Assembly (NCBI GenBank): GCA_023664365.1
Contig: JAMPFR010000031.1
Location: 1-37,840, forward strand
DNA: 37,840 bases
Direction of reading: 5' to 3'
Origin: Acetatifactor muris
GTDB taxonomy: Bacteria > Bacillota > Clostridia > Lachnospirales > Lachnospiraceae
Shown: one piece after another, positions 23,777 through 31,677 of the stretch
How the letters are laid out: each line of letters starts with the position of its first letter
Numbering within the stretch: position 1 is the first letter of the stretch
Notes under the pieces: model-generated
What the model was told of the DNA's origin: nothing
Seen by the model: only the letters and a program-made list of their open reading frames with translations
The model's database searches: none
Program-made: the position numbers and the translations under genes

Positions 23777-25236
23777 TGCACCGGAAGCATGGTATGAAAA
23801 AATTTTTTTGTTTTTTACTTCTTTCTTTACTGATGTTGGGAGGCTGCGGCAACAGCAGCCTTTTAAAGGAAATACCCCGGGACTTTTCCGTGACGGGGCC
23901 GGGAATCGCGGGAAAACGGGAAACCACAGGGGAGGAGCAGGGCCGGGAGGGCGGCGCGGCTTCTTCCGGCGCGGGTGAAGCCGGACAGGAAAAGGACGCA
24001 GAAGAAGCAAAGGGGAAAACGGAGGAGGAAACCGTACAGGAGGATCCGGAAAGTGCGGAGACGCAGGACGGCTTCCTGTATGAAGGTGCGTTTGAATATG
24101 CCGCCCGGCAGCTGAGCGGGGAGGAGCTGACCTGGTATCGGGATATGAAGGAGACCCTGGGGAATTTCGGAGAGAACGTCCGGCTGGACAACGCCGCCCT
24201 TGCGGCGGGCTGCGACGAGGAGGATATTGACCGAATCTTTCAGTGCGTTCTGAACGACCACCCGGAGCTGTTTTATGTGGAGGGTTATTCCTATACCAGA
24301 TACACCCGGGGAGACAGGATTACGTCTATTGTATTTTCAGGCACCTATTGTATCGACAGGGAGACCGCGGAGAGCAGACGGGAGGAGATAGAGGCCGCTG
24401 CGGCGGAAATTCTGGCAGGTGTGGAAGAGGATGCGGATCAGTACACAAAGGTCAAATATGTGTATGACACCATCATCCGGCAGACGGACTATGACCCTTC
24501 GTCTCCCGACAACCAGAATATTTATTCCGTGTTTGTGAATCATAGATCCGTGTGTCAGGGCTACGCCAAGGCCACCCAATACCTGCTCAACCGCCTGGGG
24601 GTGGAATGTACGCTTGTGTTGGGAACCGTCGAGACGGGACAGGGCCGGGATAATTCCGCTCTGCAGGATGACCCTGCCGGGTGGGAGGAATCCGGATCCC
24701 AGGGGGATTTTGTCCTGCAGGAGAATTCTGCACCGCAGGCGGGAGCCGGTTCCCGGGAGGGACATGCCTGGAACCTGGTAAGGATAGATGGGGAGTATTA
24801 TTATGTGGATACTACCTGGGGAGACGCTTCCTACAGCAGGCAGGACGGCGAGCCTGCGGAAGACATTAACATGCCGGAAATCAATTATGATTACCTGAAT
24901 GTGACTACGGAGGAGCTTTTAAAAAGCCATACTCTGGGGGAAAATATTGTCATGCCTCAGTGTGTGGCTACGGACGCAAACTATTATTTAAAAGAGGGAG
25001 CGCTGTTCACTTCCTATGACAGGGAGCAGCTGCAGCAGCTTTTTGACAGGGCCAGGGCGGAGGACAGGGACGATATAACCATAAAGTGCGCAGACCGGGA
25101 ATGTTATAATCAGGTTTTGACGGAGCTTGTGGACAACCATGAGATATTCCGCTATCTGGAGGCGGCGGATGCTGCGGTTGCCTATGCCAGAAACGACAGT
25201 CAGATGTCGCTGACATTTTGGGTGACAAATGAGTAG
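23776..25236 (+). CDS. Transglutaminase-like lipoprotein
   Basis: The 486 aa precursor has a lipoprotein signal peptide with lipobox MLGGC (Cys at about 24), an acidic Glu/Gly/Lys linker, and a transglutaminase-like domain with Cys in SVCQGYAKATQYL, His in GHAWNLV and Asp in YVDTTWGD. A loop rich in Gln/Gly/Asp (about 290-325) sits between Cys and His. It is a distant relative of the protein at 13260, but lipid-anchored. The ATG at 23776 overlaps the prfC stop (TAATG). An alternative ATG at 23794 gives an equally good signal peptide and may be the real start. Surface-exposed cysteine hydrolase or crosslinking activity is likely, but the substrate is unknown. Confidence 0.87.
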   Translation: MHRKHGMKKFFCFLLLSLLMLGGCGNSSLLKEIPRDFSVTGPGIAGKRETTGEEQGREGGAASSGAGEAGQEKDAEEAKGKTEEETVQEDPESAETQDGFLYEGAFEYAARQLSGEELTWYRDMKETLGNFGENVRLDNAALAAGCDEEDIDRIFQCVLNDHPELFYVEGYSYTRYTRGDRITSIVFSGTYCIDRETAESRREEIEAAAAEILAGVEEDADQYTKVKYVYDTIIRQTDYDPSSPDNQNIYSVFVNHRSVCQGYAKATQYLLNRLGVECTLVLGTVETGQGRDNSALQDDPAGWEESGSQGDFVLQENSAPQAGAGSREGHAWNLVRIDGEYYYVDTTWGDASYSRQDGEPAEDINMPEINYDYLNVTTEELLKSHTLGENIVMPQCVATDANYYLKEGALFTSYDREQLQQLFDRARAEDRDDITIKCADRECYNQVLTELVDNHEIFRYLEAADAAVAYARNDSQMSLTFWVTNE

Positions 25237-25251
25237 AAGGTGTGGTATAAT
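25222..25251 (+). promoter_or_regulatory. Promoter of the asp23-nusB-xse-isp operon
   Basis: GTGACA (25222-25227), an 18-bp spacer and a perfect TATAAT (25246-25251) with TG one base upstream. It overlaps the end of the transglutaminase gene and would give a leader of about 225 nt before the Asp23-family gene. Confidence 0.6.
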
Positions 25252-25481
25252 ATTCAAGATGGCAGTGAGCAGTGCGAAAAAAGACAATTATGAATTTGCG
25301 TCATGCTTGCATGTAAGAAAATTCATAAGTGGTTTTTTTCATAGGGCGATAGCCCGTGAGCGAGAAGGGGCGAAGCACCTTCTCGCCTGCACTGCGTCGG
25401 TCAGCGCGGGTTTGTGAGTTTGGAGGGCACTGCGCCGGTCAGCGCTGGCTTATGTTTTTAAGATTGAATGGAGGAACTGAG
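25252..25481 (+). other. Structured 5' leader of the asp23 operon
   Basis: This gene-free stretch holds three things: a GGGC-gata-GCCC hairpin (25344-25355); a perfect 9-bp stem GCGAGAAGG/CCTTCTCGC with a 9-nt loop (25360-25386); and a direct repeat of about 30 bp with a 38-bp period (25389-25418 and 25427-25456), each copy carrying GCACTGCG(T/C)CGGTCAGCGC. No known riboswitch or T-box was recognised, and no terminator is present. An open frame at 25229-25417 lacks a ribosome-binding site and is not credible. Confidence 0.5.
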
Positions 25482-25859
25482 ATGGAAAAAGACATAGAGA
25501 AAAAGGCAGTGGTATTGAAGGATGAACAGGATGTGGGAGTGGTGCAGATTGCAGACGATGTGGTGGCTATGATCGCATCCCTGGCAACCACGGAGGTAGA
25601 AGGGGTCTGTGCCATGGCAGGCAACATTACCAACGAATTGATGAGCAGAGTGGGCATGAAGAAATTGACTAAGGGAGTCAAGGTTGAGGTCTTAAACAAC
25701 AGCGTAGTAGTCTGGCTGGCCGTGACCGTTGAGTACGGCTATAATATTCCTGCCACCTGCCAGAAGGTACAGTCCAAGGTAAAGGCCGCCATTGAAAATA
25801 TGACGGGGCTTACCTGCACCGACGTCAACATTCGGATTGCGGGCGTAAAAGTAAAATAA
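25482..25859 (+). CDS. Asp23/Gls24 family protein (YqhY-like)
   Basis: This 125 aa member of the Asp23 family has the pattern VVQIADDVVAMIASLATTEVEGVCAM near the N-terminus and VEYGYNIPATCQKVQSKVKAAIENMTGL plus VNIRIAGVKV at the end. In B. subtilis the homologue YqhY lies next to nusB and influences acetyl-CoA carboxylase; the same position here suggests a YqhY-type role. The ATG at 25482 has GGAGG about 11 bp upstream, whereas longer frames run into the noncoding leader. It is the first gene of the operon. Confidence 0.92.
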   Translation: MEKDIEKKAVVLKDEQDVGVVQIADDVVAMIASLATTEVEGVCAMAGNITNELMSRVGMKKLTKGVKVEVLNNSVVVWLAVTVEYGYNIPATCQKVQSKVKAAIENMTGLTCTDVNIRIAGVKVK

Positions 25860-25873
25860 AAGGAAAAGACGCA

Positions 25874-26284
25874 ATGGGACGACATGAGCAGAGAGAACAG
25901 GTTTTCATGCTGTTATTTCAGGTGGAGTTTCATGCACCGGAGGATATGCCCGGGCAGATGAAGCTGTTTCTGGAGGATAATGAGGCAGTCAAATCACAGA
26001 AGGATTCTGATTATATCGAAGCAAGATGTAATTTGGTTCGAGAGAAGATTCCCGAGATAGATAAGCTGATAGATGACAATACGGAAGGTTGGAATACGGC
26101 TCGTATGGGCAGGGTGGAGCTGGCCATTCTGCGGCTGGCGGTGTATGAGATGCGTTTTGATGATGATATTCCGCCCGGAGTTGCCATTGACGAGGCAGTG
26201 GAGCTTGCGAAAAAGTACGGCCAGGAGAGCTCCGGCGGTTTTGTGAATGCGATTCTGGCAAAAATATTAAAGCTGGGTGATTGA
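25874..26284 (+). CDS. nusB: Transcription antitermination protein NusB
   Basis: NusB binds boxA RNA together with NusE (S10) and supports rRNA antitermination. The all-helical 136 aa protein starts with the family motif RHEQREQVFMLLFQ and has TARMGRVELAILRLAVYEM and DDDIPPGVAIDEAVELAKKYG, then GGFVNAILAKI near the end. The AAAGGAAAAG site supports the start. Its end overlaps xseA by 8 nt. Confidence 0.96.
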   Translation: MGRHEQREQVFMLLFQVEFHAPEDMPGQMKLFLEDNEAVKSQKDSDYIEARCNLVREKIPEIDKLIDDNTEGWNTARMGRVELAILRLAVYEMRFDDDIPPGVAIDEAVELAKKYGQESSGGFVNAILAKILKLGD

Positions 26285-27494
26285 TATTCGAAGTGTTTAT
26301 ACGGTAGGACAACTGAATTCATATATTAAAAATATGTTCACGCAGGATTACCTGCTGCAGAGCCTTTTCGTGAAGGGAGAGGTAAGCAACTGCAAATATC
26401 ATGCATCCGGACATATTTATTTTACGTTAAAGGACCCCACTGGAGTGGTGAACTGCGTCATGTTCGCAGGAAACCGCGCGGGTCTTTCTTTTCGTCTGGC
26501 GGAAGGACAGCAGGTGATTGTGGGCGGCGCGGTGGATGTGTATGCAAAGGACGGCAGGTATCAGTTGTATGCAAAGCAGATTGTGCTGGACGGCAGCGGG
26601 CTTCTTCATGAAAAATTTGAACAGCTGAAACGGGAGCTGGAGGAATCCGGTATGTTTGCAGCCGAGTATAAGCAGCCCATTCCCAGGTACATTCACACGT
26701 TGGGAGTGGTGACGGCGGACACGGGCGCAGCCGTCCGGGACATTATCCAGATTGCCCGAAGGCGGAATCCTTATGTGCAGATTATTCTGTACCCTGCCAT
26801 TGTCCAAGGGGCGGCGGCGCCTGCAAGCGTGGTGCGGGGCATCCGGATGCTGGAGCGGCTGGGCGTGGATGTGATGATTGTAGGCAGGGGCGGCGGTTCT
26901 ATTGAGGATTTATGGGCGTTTAATGAACGGGAGGTGGCCCAGGCGGTATTTGACTGTTCTGTGCCGATTATCTCTGCGGTGGGACACGAGACCGACACCA
27001 CCATAATTGACTTTGTTTCCGACCTGCGCGCGCCTACCCCCTCTGCAGCCGCAGAACTGGCTGTGGCGGATATCCGGGAGGTGCTGGGAGAGCTTGCGGC
27101 ATACGGAAACCGGCTGGGGCGCTCTATGCAGCGGAGACTGCAGGAGAGCCGCATGGCGGCAAAACAGGCGGAGCTTCGCCTGAAGGCGGCCAGCCCGGCA
27201 GGGCGTATCCGGGAAAAGAAGATGCGGCTGCTGGGTGCAGAAGAACAGCTGCAGTACAGAATAGAGCGGCTGCTGCAGGCAAAACGGCATGAGCTGGAGC
27301 TTTACATTCAGCGGATGAAGGGGCTGTCTCCCTTAGAAAAGCTGAGCAGCGGCTATTCCTATGTGTCAGACCAAAACGGCAGGAACATACGCTCCGTGAA
27401 ACAGGTGGAGGAAGGACAGCAGGTGACGGTGCGGGTGAAGGACGGAAGCTTTGAAGCCAACGTGCAGGGAGTGCAGGGAGTGAAGATTTTCTAA
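26277..27494 (+). CDS. xseA: Exodeoxyribonuclease VII large subunit
   Basis: XseA is the catalytic subunit of exonuclease VII, which degrades single-stranded DNA from both ends. The 405 aa protein has an N-terminal OB-fold (about 5-100, GEVSNCKYHASGHIYFTLKD), the catalytic domain (about 120-320, with GRGGGSIEDLWAFN and SAVGHETDTTIIDFVSDLRAPTPSAAAE), a long coiled coil, and a C-terminal wing. It begins at GTG overlapping the nusB stop (GTGATTGA). Its last codons and stop form the left arm of a 17-bp hairpin (27484-27522), an unusual gene end. Confidence 0.95.
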   Translation: MIDIRSVYTVGQLNSYIKNMFTQDYLLQSLFVKGEVSNCKYHASGHIYFTLKDPTGVVNCVMFAGNRAGLSFRLAEGQQVIVGGAVDVYAKDGRYQLYAKQIVLDGSGLLHEKFEQLKRELEESGMFAAEYKQPIPRYIHTLGVVTADTGAAVRDIIQIARRRNPYVQIILYPAIVQGAAAPASVVRGIRMLERLGVDVMIVGRGGGSIEDLWAFNEREVAQAVFDCSVPIISAVGHETDTTIIDFVSDLRAPTPSAAAELAVADIREVLGELAAYGNRLGRSMQRRLQESRMAAKQAELRLKAASPAGRIREKKMRLLGAEEQLQYRIERLLQAKRHELELYIQRMKGLSPLEKLSSGYSYVSDQNGRNIRSVKQVEEGQQVTVRVKDGSFEANVQGVQGVKIF

Positions 27495-27522
27495 GGCAGA
27501 AGGGATCTGCCTAAGAAAATCT
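27484..27522. repeat. Palindrome straddling the xseA stop codon
   Basis: A 17-bp inverted repeat with a single mismatch (left arm 27484-27500, right arm 27506-27522, 5-nt loop) includes the xseA TAA at 27492-27494. The arm sequence AGATTTTCTaAGgCAGA closely matches the arm found at the end of dxs (30716-30732), so both belong to one repeat family. Confidence 0.8.
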
Positions 27523-27534
27523 AAGTCACTCCCG

Positions 27535-27563
27535 GAAGAATGCCCATGGGGCGGGCATTCTTC
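27535..27563 (+). other. Perfect 11-bp hairpin between xseA and xseB
   Basis: GAAGAATGCCC (27535-27545) pairs perfectly with GGGCATTCTTC (27553-27563) around a 7-nt loop. There is no T tract, so it is more likely an mRNA stabiliser or processing site than a full terminator. With the palindrome just upstream it separates xseA from xseB by about 160 bp, where most genomes have almost no gap. Confidence 0.7.
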
Positions 27564-27655
27564 ATCTGGAATGGCGACAGTGGATGTGGATTCTTAAGGA
27601 GCATATGCTTTTTGAGGGGGAAATTGGCAGATCGCGAAAGGGCATGGTGATGATT

Positions 27656-27886
27656 ATGGCAGTAGAGGGAAAGGAACTCAGTCTGGAGGAGAACTTTGGC
27701 CGGCTGGAGGAAATTATGGAAAGGCTGGAGAGCGATGAAATTTCCCTGGAGGATGCTTTTCAGGCATACAGCGCCGGAATGAAGCTTTTAAAGACCTGCA
27801 ACGACCAGATTGACCGGGTGGAGAAACAGGTGCTGAAGCTTACGGAGGAAGGGAAACTGGAGGCGTTTGAAGATGGAGAACAGTGA
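27656..27886 (+). CDS. xseB: Exodeoxyribonuclease VII small subunit
   Basis: XseB is the small helical subunit that binds the coiled coil of XseA. From this start it is 76 aa, the usual size, with the family core SLEENFGRLEEIMERLESDE, then SLEDAFQAYSAGMKLLKTC and a charged tail. Three nearby ATGs (27644, 27650, 27656) are possible starts. All use the same AAAGGG region; 27650 has the best spacing and 27656 gives the usual length. The gene overlaps ispA by 14 nt. Confidence 0.9.
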   Translation: MAVEGKELSLEENFGRLEEIMERLESDEISLEDAFQAYSAGMKLLKTCNDQIDRVEKQVLKLTEEGKLEAFEDGEQ

Positions 27887-28826
27887 ATTCAAGGCTCTGC
27901 TGGAGAGAAAAACAGAGGAGATGAACCAGGTTCTGGAGCGGTACCTTCCCCCGGAGGAAGGGCTGCAAAAGACGGTGATCCGGGCCATGAATTACAGTGT
28001 CAGGGCAGGAGGAAAACGTCTGCGTCCCATGCTTATGTGGGAGACATTTCTGCTCTGCGGCGGCAGAGAGGAAGATAAGGCCTTTGTGGAGCCTTTTCTG
28101 GCGGCAGTGGAGATGATTCACACCTATTCTCTGGTGCACGACGACCTTCCCGCCATGGACAATGACCGATATCGCCGGGGCAGGGAGACCACCTGGGCGG
28201 TGTACGGAGAAACCATGGGAATACTGGCGGGAGACGGGCTTTTGAATTATGCTTTTGAGACGGCTGTGCGCGCCTTCGCATTCTGCGGCTGTACCGGGGA
28301 GCCGGTCACATCCTGCCGCACCGCAGAGGATTATCTGAACAGAGCGGCAGGAGCTTTGTCCGTGCTGGGGCGGAAGGCGGGAATTTACGGCATGATAGGC
28401 GGCCAGACCGCAGATATTGAAGCGGAAGGGCAGCCCGAAGATATAACCGAAGAAAGGCTTCTGTTTATTCACGAACACAAGACGGCCGCGCTGATACAGG
28501 CGTCCATGACCATTGGCGCCATCCTGGCAGGAGCAGGAAGAGAGCAGGTGGAAGCCCTGGAAAAATGCGGGTACAATATCGGAATTGCTTTTCAGATTCA
28601 GGATGATATACTGGATGTGGTGGGAGACAGCGCAGAGCTGGGTAAGCCGGTGGGAAGCGATGAACAGAACGGAAAGCAGACCTATGTGACGCTGAAGGGT
28701 CTGGAGCAGGCAAAGAAGGACGTGGCGGCGCTGTCGGATGAGGCGGTCAGGATTCTGGAGGGTTTTCAGGGCAGCCACAGCTTCTTAAAGCAACTGGTTT
28801 TGGAACTGATTCACCGTACAAAATAG
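27873..28826 (+). CDS. ispA: Farnesyl/geranyl diphosphate synthase (polyprenyl synthetase)
   Basis: This enzyme condenses isopentenyl diphosphate with dimethylallyl or geranyl diphosphate to give the C15 (possibly C20) precursor of undecaprenyl phosphate and quinones. The 317 aa protein has GGKRLRP near 49-55, the first Asp-rich motif HDDLPAMDND near 90-99 and the second FQIQDDILDVVGD near 236-248. An insertion of about 20 residues (CGCTGEPVTSCRTAEDYLN, near 135-153) makes it longer than average. GGAGG at 27860-27864 supports the ATG at 27873, inside the end of xseB. dxs follows, linking precursor and product steps of the same pathway. Confidence 0.93.
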   Translation: MENSEFKALLERKTEEMNQVLERYLPPEEGLQKTVIRAMNYSVRAGGKRLRPMLMWETFLLCGGREEDKAFVEPFLAAVEMIHTYSLVHDDLPAMDNDRYRRGRETTWAVYGETMGILAGDGLLNYAFETAVRAFAFCGCTGEPVTSCRTAEDYLNRAAGALSVLGRKAGIYGMIGGQTADIEAEGQPEDITEERLLFIHEHKTAALIQASMTIGAILAGAGREQVEALEKCGYNIGIAFQIQDDILDVVGDSAELGKPVGSDEQNGKQTYVTLKGLEQAKKDVAALSDEAVRILEGFQGSHSFLKQLVLELIHRTK

Positions 28827-28851
28827 GTTCCGTTACGGAAAGGCACATAAA

Positions 28852-30747
28852 ATGTTTTTGGAAACAATAGAGAAGGCGAACGATATAAAGCAGATAGACC
28901 GGGAAAACTGGGGGCGGCTGGCCCAGGAAATCCGGGAATTCCTGATTGAGAAAATCAGCGTCACAGGAGGACATCTGGGCTCCAATCTGGGGGCGGTGGA
29001 GCTGACAATGGCCCTTCATCTGGCGCTGAACCTGCCGGAGGATAAAATCATCTGGGATGTGGGGCATCAGTCCTACACCCACAAGATATTGACGGGCAGA
29101 AAGGAAGGCTTTGAATCGCTCCGCCAGTTTCACGGTATGAGCGGCTTCCCGAAAACAAAGGAAAGCAACTGCGACGTATTTAACACAGGACACAGCTCCA
29201 CGTCCATTTCGGCGGGACTTGGGCTGGTAAGGGCAAGGGATATATGCGGGGGGAGCAATACCATTGTCTCTGTGATCGGCGACGGCTCCCTGACCGGGGG
29301 CATGGCATACGAGGCGCTGAACAATGCGGCAAAGCTGGAAAAGAACTTTATCATTATCTTAAATGACAACAATATGTCCATTTCGGAGAATGTGGGCGGG
29401 GTTTCAAAATATCTGAACAATATCCGCACCGCCACAGGGTATCTGGACTTAAAGGCCGGAATTCACCAGGCGTTGAAGGGGACAAAGCGGGGGAACAGCA
29501 CTATTCGGACAATCCGCAGGGCAAAAAACAGTTTCAAGCAGTTGGTGATACCGGGAATGCTTTTTGAAGATATGGGCGTTACTTATCTTGGCCCGGTGGA
29601 CGGACATGACATTGAAGGCCTTGTGAGAGTGATTCGGGAGGCAAAGCGCGTAAAGGGAGCGGTACTGATTCACGCATTGACCCAGAAGGGCAAGGGCTAT
29701 GGGCCTGCGGAGCGGCACCCGGCCAGATTTCACGGGGCGGAGCCTTTTGACATCGGGACGGGACTGCCCTCAAAACCCAGAACCGTGGCAAATTATACGG
29801 ATGTTTTTTCCACTGTTATGTGCAAGCTGGGGCAGCGGGACGAGAGGATTGTGGCAATTACCGCGGCCATGCCGGACGGCACGGGGCTGAAGCGGTTTCG
29901 GAACATGTACCCGGAGCGTTTTTTTGACGTAGGAATAGCGGAGGAGCATGCGGTGACCTTTGCGGCGGGGTTGGCGGCAGGGGGCCTTAAGCCCATTGTG
30001 GCGGTATATTCCTCTTTCCTGCAGAGGGCTTATGACCAGATCCTCCATGATGTGTGCATTCAGAATCTGCCGGTGATATTTGCCATAGACAGGGCGGGGC
30101 TTGTGGGAAGCGACGGCGAGACCCACCAGGGTATTTTTGATTTTACATATCTCACAGGAATTCCCAATATGTGCGTCTGCGCACCCAAAAACAAGTGGGA
30201 GCTTTCGGATATGATGAAGTTTGCCGTTTCCTATGACGCACCCATAGCGGTGCGCTATCCCAGAGGCAGCGCATATGACGGGTTGAAGGAATATCGCGCC
30301 CCCATTGAGCTGGGACGGGCGGAATGGATATACAGAGAGTGGGAGATTGCCCTGTTTGCCGTGGGCAGCATGGTGAAGACGGCGGAGAATGTGCGGGAGC
30401 AGCTTAAAAGTAAGGGTTATGGGGTGAGCCTTGTGAACGCCCGCTTTGTGAAGCCCATTGATGAGGAGGCCGTAAAGGAAGCCTGCAGGGATCACATGCT
30501 GATTGTTACCCTGGAGGAGAATGTGGGCAGCGGCGGCTACGGGGAGAAGGTGCTGGACTGCATGAACCGGAACGGACTTCGCAATCAGTGTCTGAATATC
30601 AGCATTCCGGACGCCTATATAGAGCATGGCAATGTGGAAGCCTTAAAGCAGGAGGTAGGCATAGACGGGGACAGCATTGTAAAACGCATCTGCCGGATAT
30701 TGGACAGTGCGCAAAGATTTTCTGAGACAGAAAAAGACAACGTCTGA
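28852..30747 (+). CDS. dxs: 1-deoxy-D-xylulose-5-phosphate synthase
   Basis: DXS makes 1-deoxy-D-xylulose-5-phosphate from pyruvate and glyceraldehyde-3-phosphate with thiamine diphosphate, the first step of the MEP isoprenoid pathway. The 631 aa protein has SVTGGHLGSNLGAVELT near 38-54, the ThDP motif GDGSLTGGMAYEALNNAA near 143-160 with a following NDNNMSIS, and a pyrimidine domain with DVGIAEEHAVTFAAGLA. The C-terminal transketolase domain contains VGSGGYGEKVLD. AAAGG precedes the ATG. The last residues, the stop and the next 7 bases form a hairpin (30716-30754) of the same family as that at the xseA end. Confidence 0.96.
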   Translation: MFLETIEKANDIKQIDRENWGRLAQEIREFLIEKISVTGGHLGSNLGAVELTMALHLALNLPEDKIIWDVGHQSYTHKILTGRKEGFESLRQFHGMSGFPKTKESNCDVFNTGHSSTSISAGLGLVRARDICGGSNTIVSVIGDGSLTGGMAYEALNNAAKLEKNFIIILNDNNMSISENVGGVSKYLNNIRTATGYLDLKAGIHQALKGTKRGNSTIRTIRRAKNSFKQLVIPGMLFEDMGVTYLGPVDGHDIEGLVRVIREAKRVKGAVLIHALTQKGKGYGPAERHPARFHGAEPFDIGTGLPSKPRTVANYTDVFSTVMCKLGQRDERIVAITAAMPDGTGLKRFRNMYPERFFDVGIAEEHAVTFAAGLAAGGLKPIVAVYSSFLQRAYDQILHDVCIQNLPVIFAIDRAGLVGSDGETHQGIFDFTYLTGIPNMCVCAPKNKWELSDMMKFAVSYDAPIAVRYPRGSAYDGLKEYRAPIELGRAEWIYREWEIALFAVGSMVKTAENVREQLKSKGYGVSLVNARFVKPIDEEAVKEACRDHMLIVTLEENVGSGGYGEKVLDCMNRNGLRNQCLNISIPDAYIEHGNVEALKQEVGIDGDSIVKRICRILDSAQRFSETEKDNV

Positions 30748-30754
30748 GAAAATC
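30716..30754. repeat. Palindrome straddling the dxs stop codon
   Basis: A 13-bp inverted repeat with one mismatch (30716-30728 with 30742-30754, 13-nt loop) contains the dxs TGA at 30745-30747 in its right arm. The left arm, extended, reads AGATTTTCTgAGaCAGA, differing from the xseA copy at two positions. Confidence 0.75.
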
Positions 30755-30766
30755 GGAGGGGTAAGT

Positions 30767-31648
30767 ATGAAAGAGCGGCTGGATGTAATTCTGGTGAATC
30801 AGGGCTATGCGGATTCCAGGGAGAAAGCAAAAGCCATTATTATGTCGGGAAATGTCTATGTCAACGGCCAGAAGGAGGACAAGGCGGGAACTGCCTTTGA
30901 GGAGAGCAAGGTACAGCTGGAGGTCAGAGGACATGCCCTGAAATATGTGAGCCGTGGGGGCCTAAAGCTGGAGAAAGCCATGGAGGTATGGGGTCTTTCC
31001 CTGGAAGGCCGGATCTGTATGGATATAGGGGCGTCCACGGGGGGCTTTACTGACTGTATGCTGCAGAACGGAGCGGCGAAGGTGTATGCGGTGGATGTGG
31101 GACACGGGCAGCTTGCCTGGAGGCTGAGAAATGATGAAAGAGTGGTCTGCATGGAGCAGACCAATTTCCGATATATGGCTGAAGACGACATAGAGGAGAA
31201 GCTGGATTTCGCCAGTGTGGACGTGTCCTTTATCTCCCTGACAAAGATTCTGATTCCGGCCCGGAACCTGTTAAAGCCGGGGGGGGAGATGGTATGCCTG
31301 GTTAAACCTCAGTTTGAGGCAGGCCGGGAGAAGGTGGGGAAGAACGGCGTAGTCAGAGAGCCTCAGATACACCGGGAGGTCATTGAGAAAATTGTGGATT
31401 ACGCCGACAGCATCGGATTTCAGGTGCTGGATCTGGAGTATTCCCCTGTCAGGGGGCCGGAGGGAAATATTGAGTACCTTCTGTATTTGAAGAAGGAAAG
31501 AGAGCCGGAAGAGAAAATCCGTATGCGCACGGAGCAGGAGGCGGAGGCGGCGCTGCGGGAGATAACGCAGGCAGGGAGCGGCCTGTCCGGAAGCGGAGAA
31601 TGGCAGGCTGTTATCCGGGAGACGGTGGAAAATTCCCACCGGATGTAG
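30767..31648 (+). CDS. tlyA: TlyA family rRNA 2'-O-methyltransferase
   Basis: TlyA-type enzymes methylate ribose 2'-OH groups in rRNA. The 293 aa protein has an S4 RNA-binding domain at the N-terminus (about 4-65, RLDVILVNQGYADSREKAKA) and an FtsJ-like methyltransferase domain: the SAM-binding DIGASTGGFTDCML near 87-100, VDVGHGQL near 108-115, and VDVSFISLTKI near 150-160. The GGAGGGG site supports the ATG at 30767; a longer frame from 30707 overlaps dxs. It sits in the usual dxs-tlyA-nadK-argR order. Confidence 0.93.
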   Translation: MKERLDVILVNQGYADSREKAKAIIMSGNVYVNGQKEDKAGTAFEESKVQLEVRGHALKYVSRGGLKLEKAMEVWGLSLEGRICMDIGASTGGFTDCMLQNGAAKVYAVDVGHGQLAWRLRNDERVVCMEQTNFRYMAEDDIEEKLDFASVDVSFISLTKILIPARNLLKPGGEMVCLVKPQFEAGREKVGKNGVVREPQIHREVIEKIVDYADSIGFQVLDLEYSPVRGPEGNIEYLLYLKKEREPEEKIRMRTEQEAEAALREITQAGSGLSGSGEWQAVIRETVENSHRM

Positions 31649-31677
31649 TGTGAACGGAATGAAGAGATGGGAGTGTT

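Noticed and set aside
25229-25417. 62-aa open frame in the asp23 leader
   Set aside because: It overlaps the promoter, has no ribosome-binding site and reads through hairpins and repeats.
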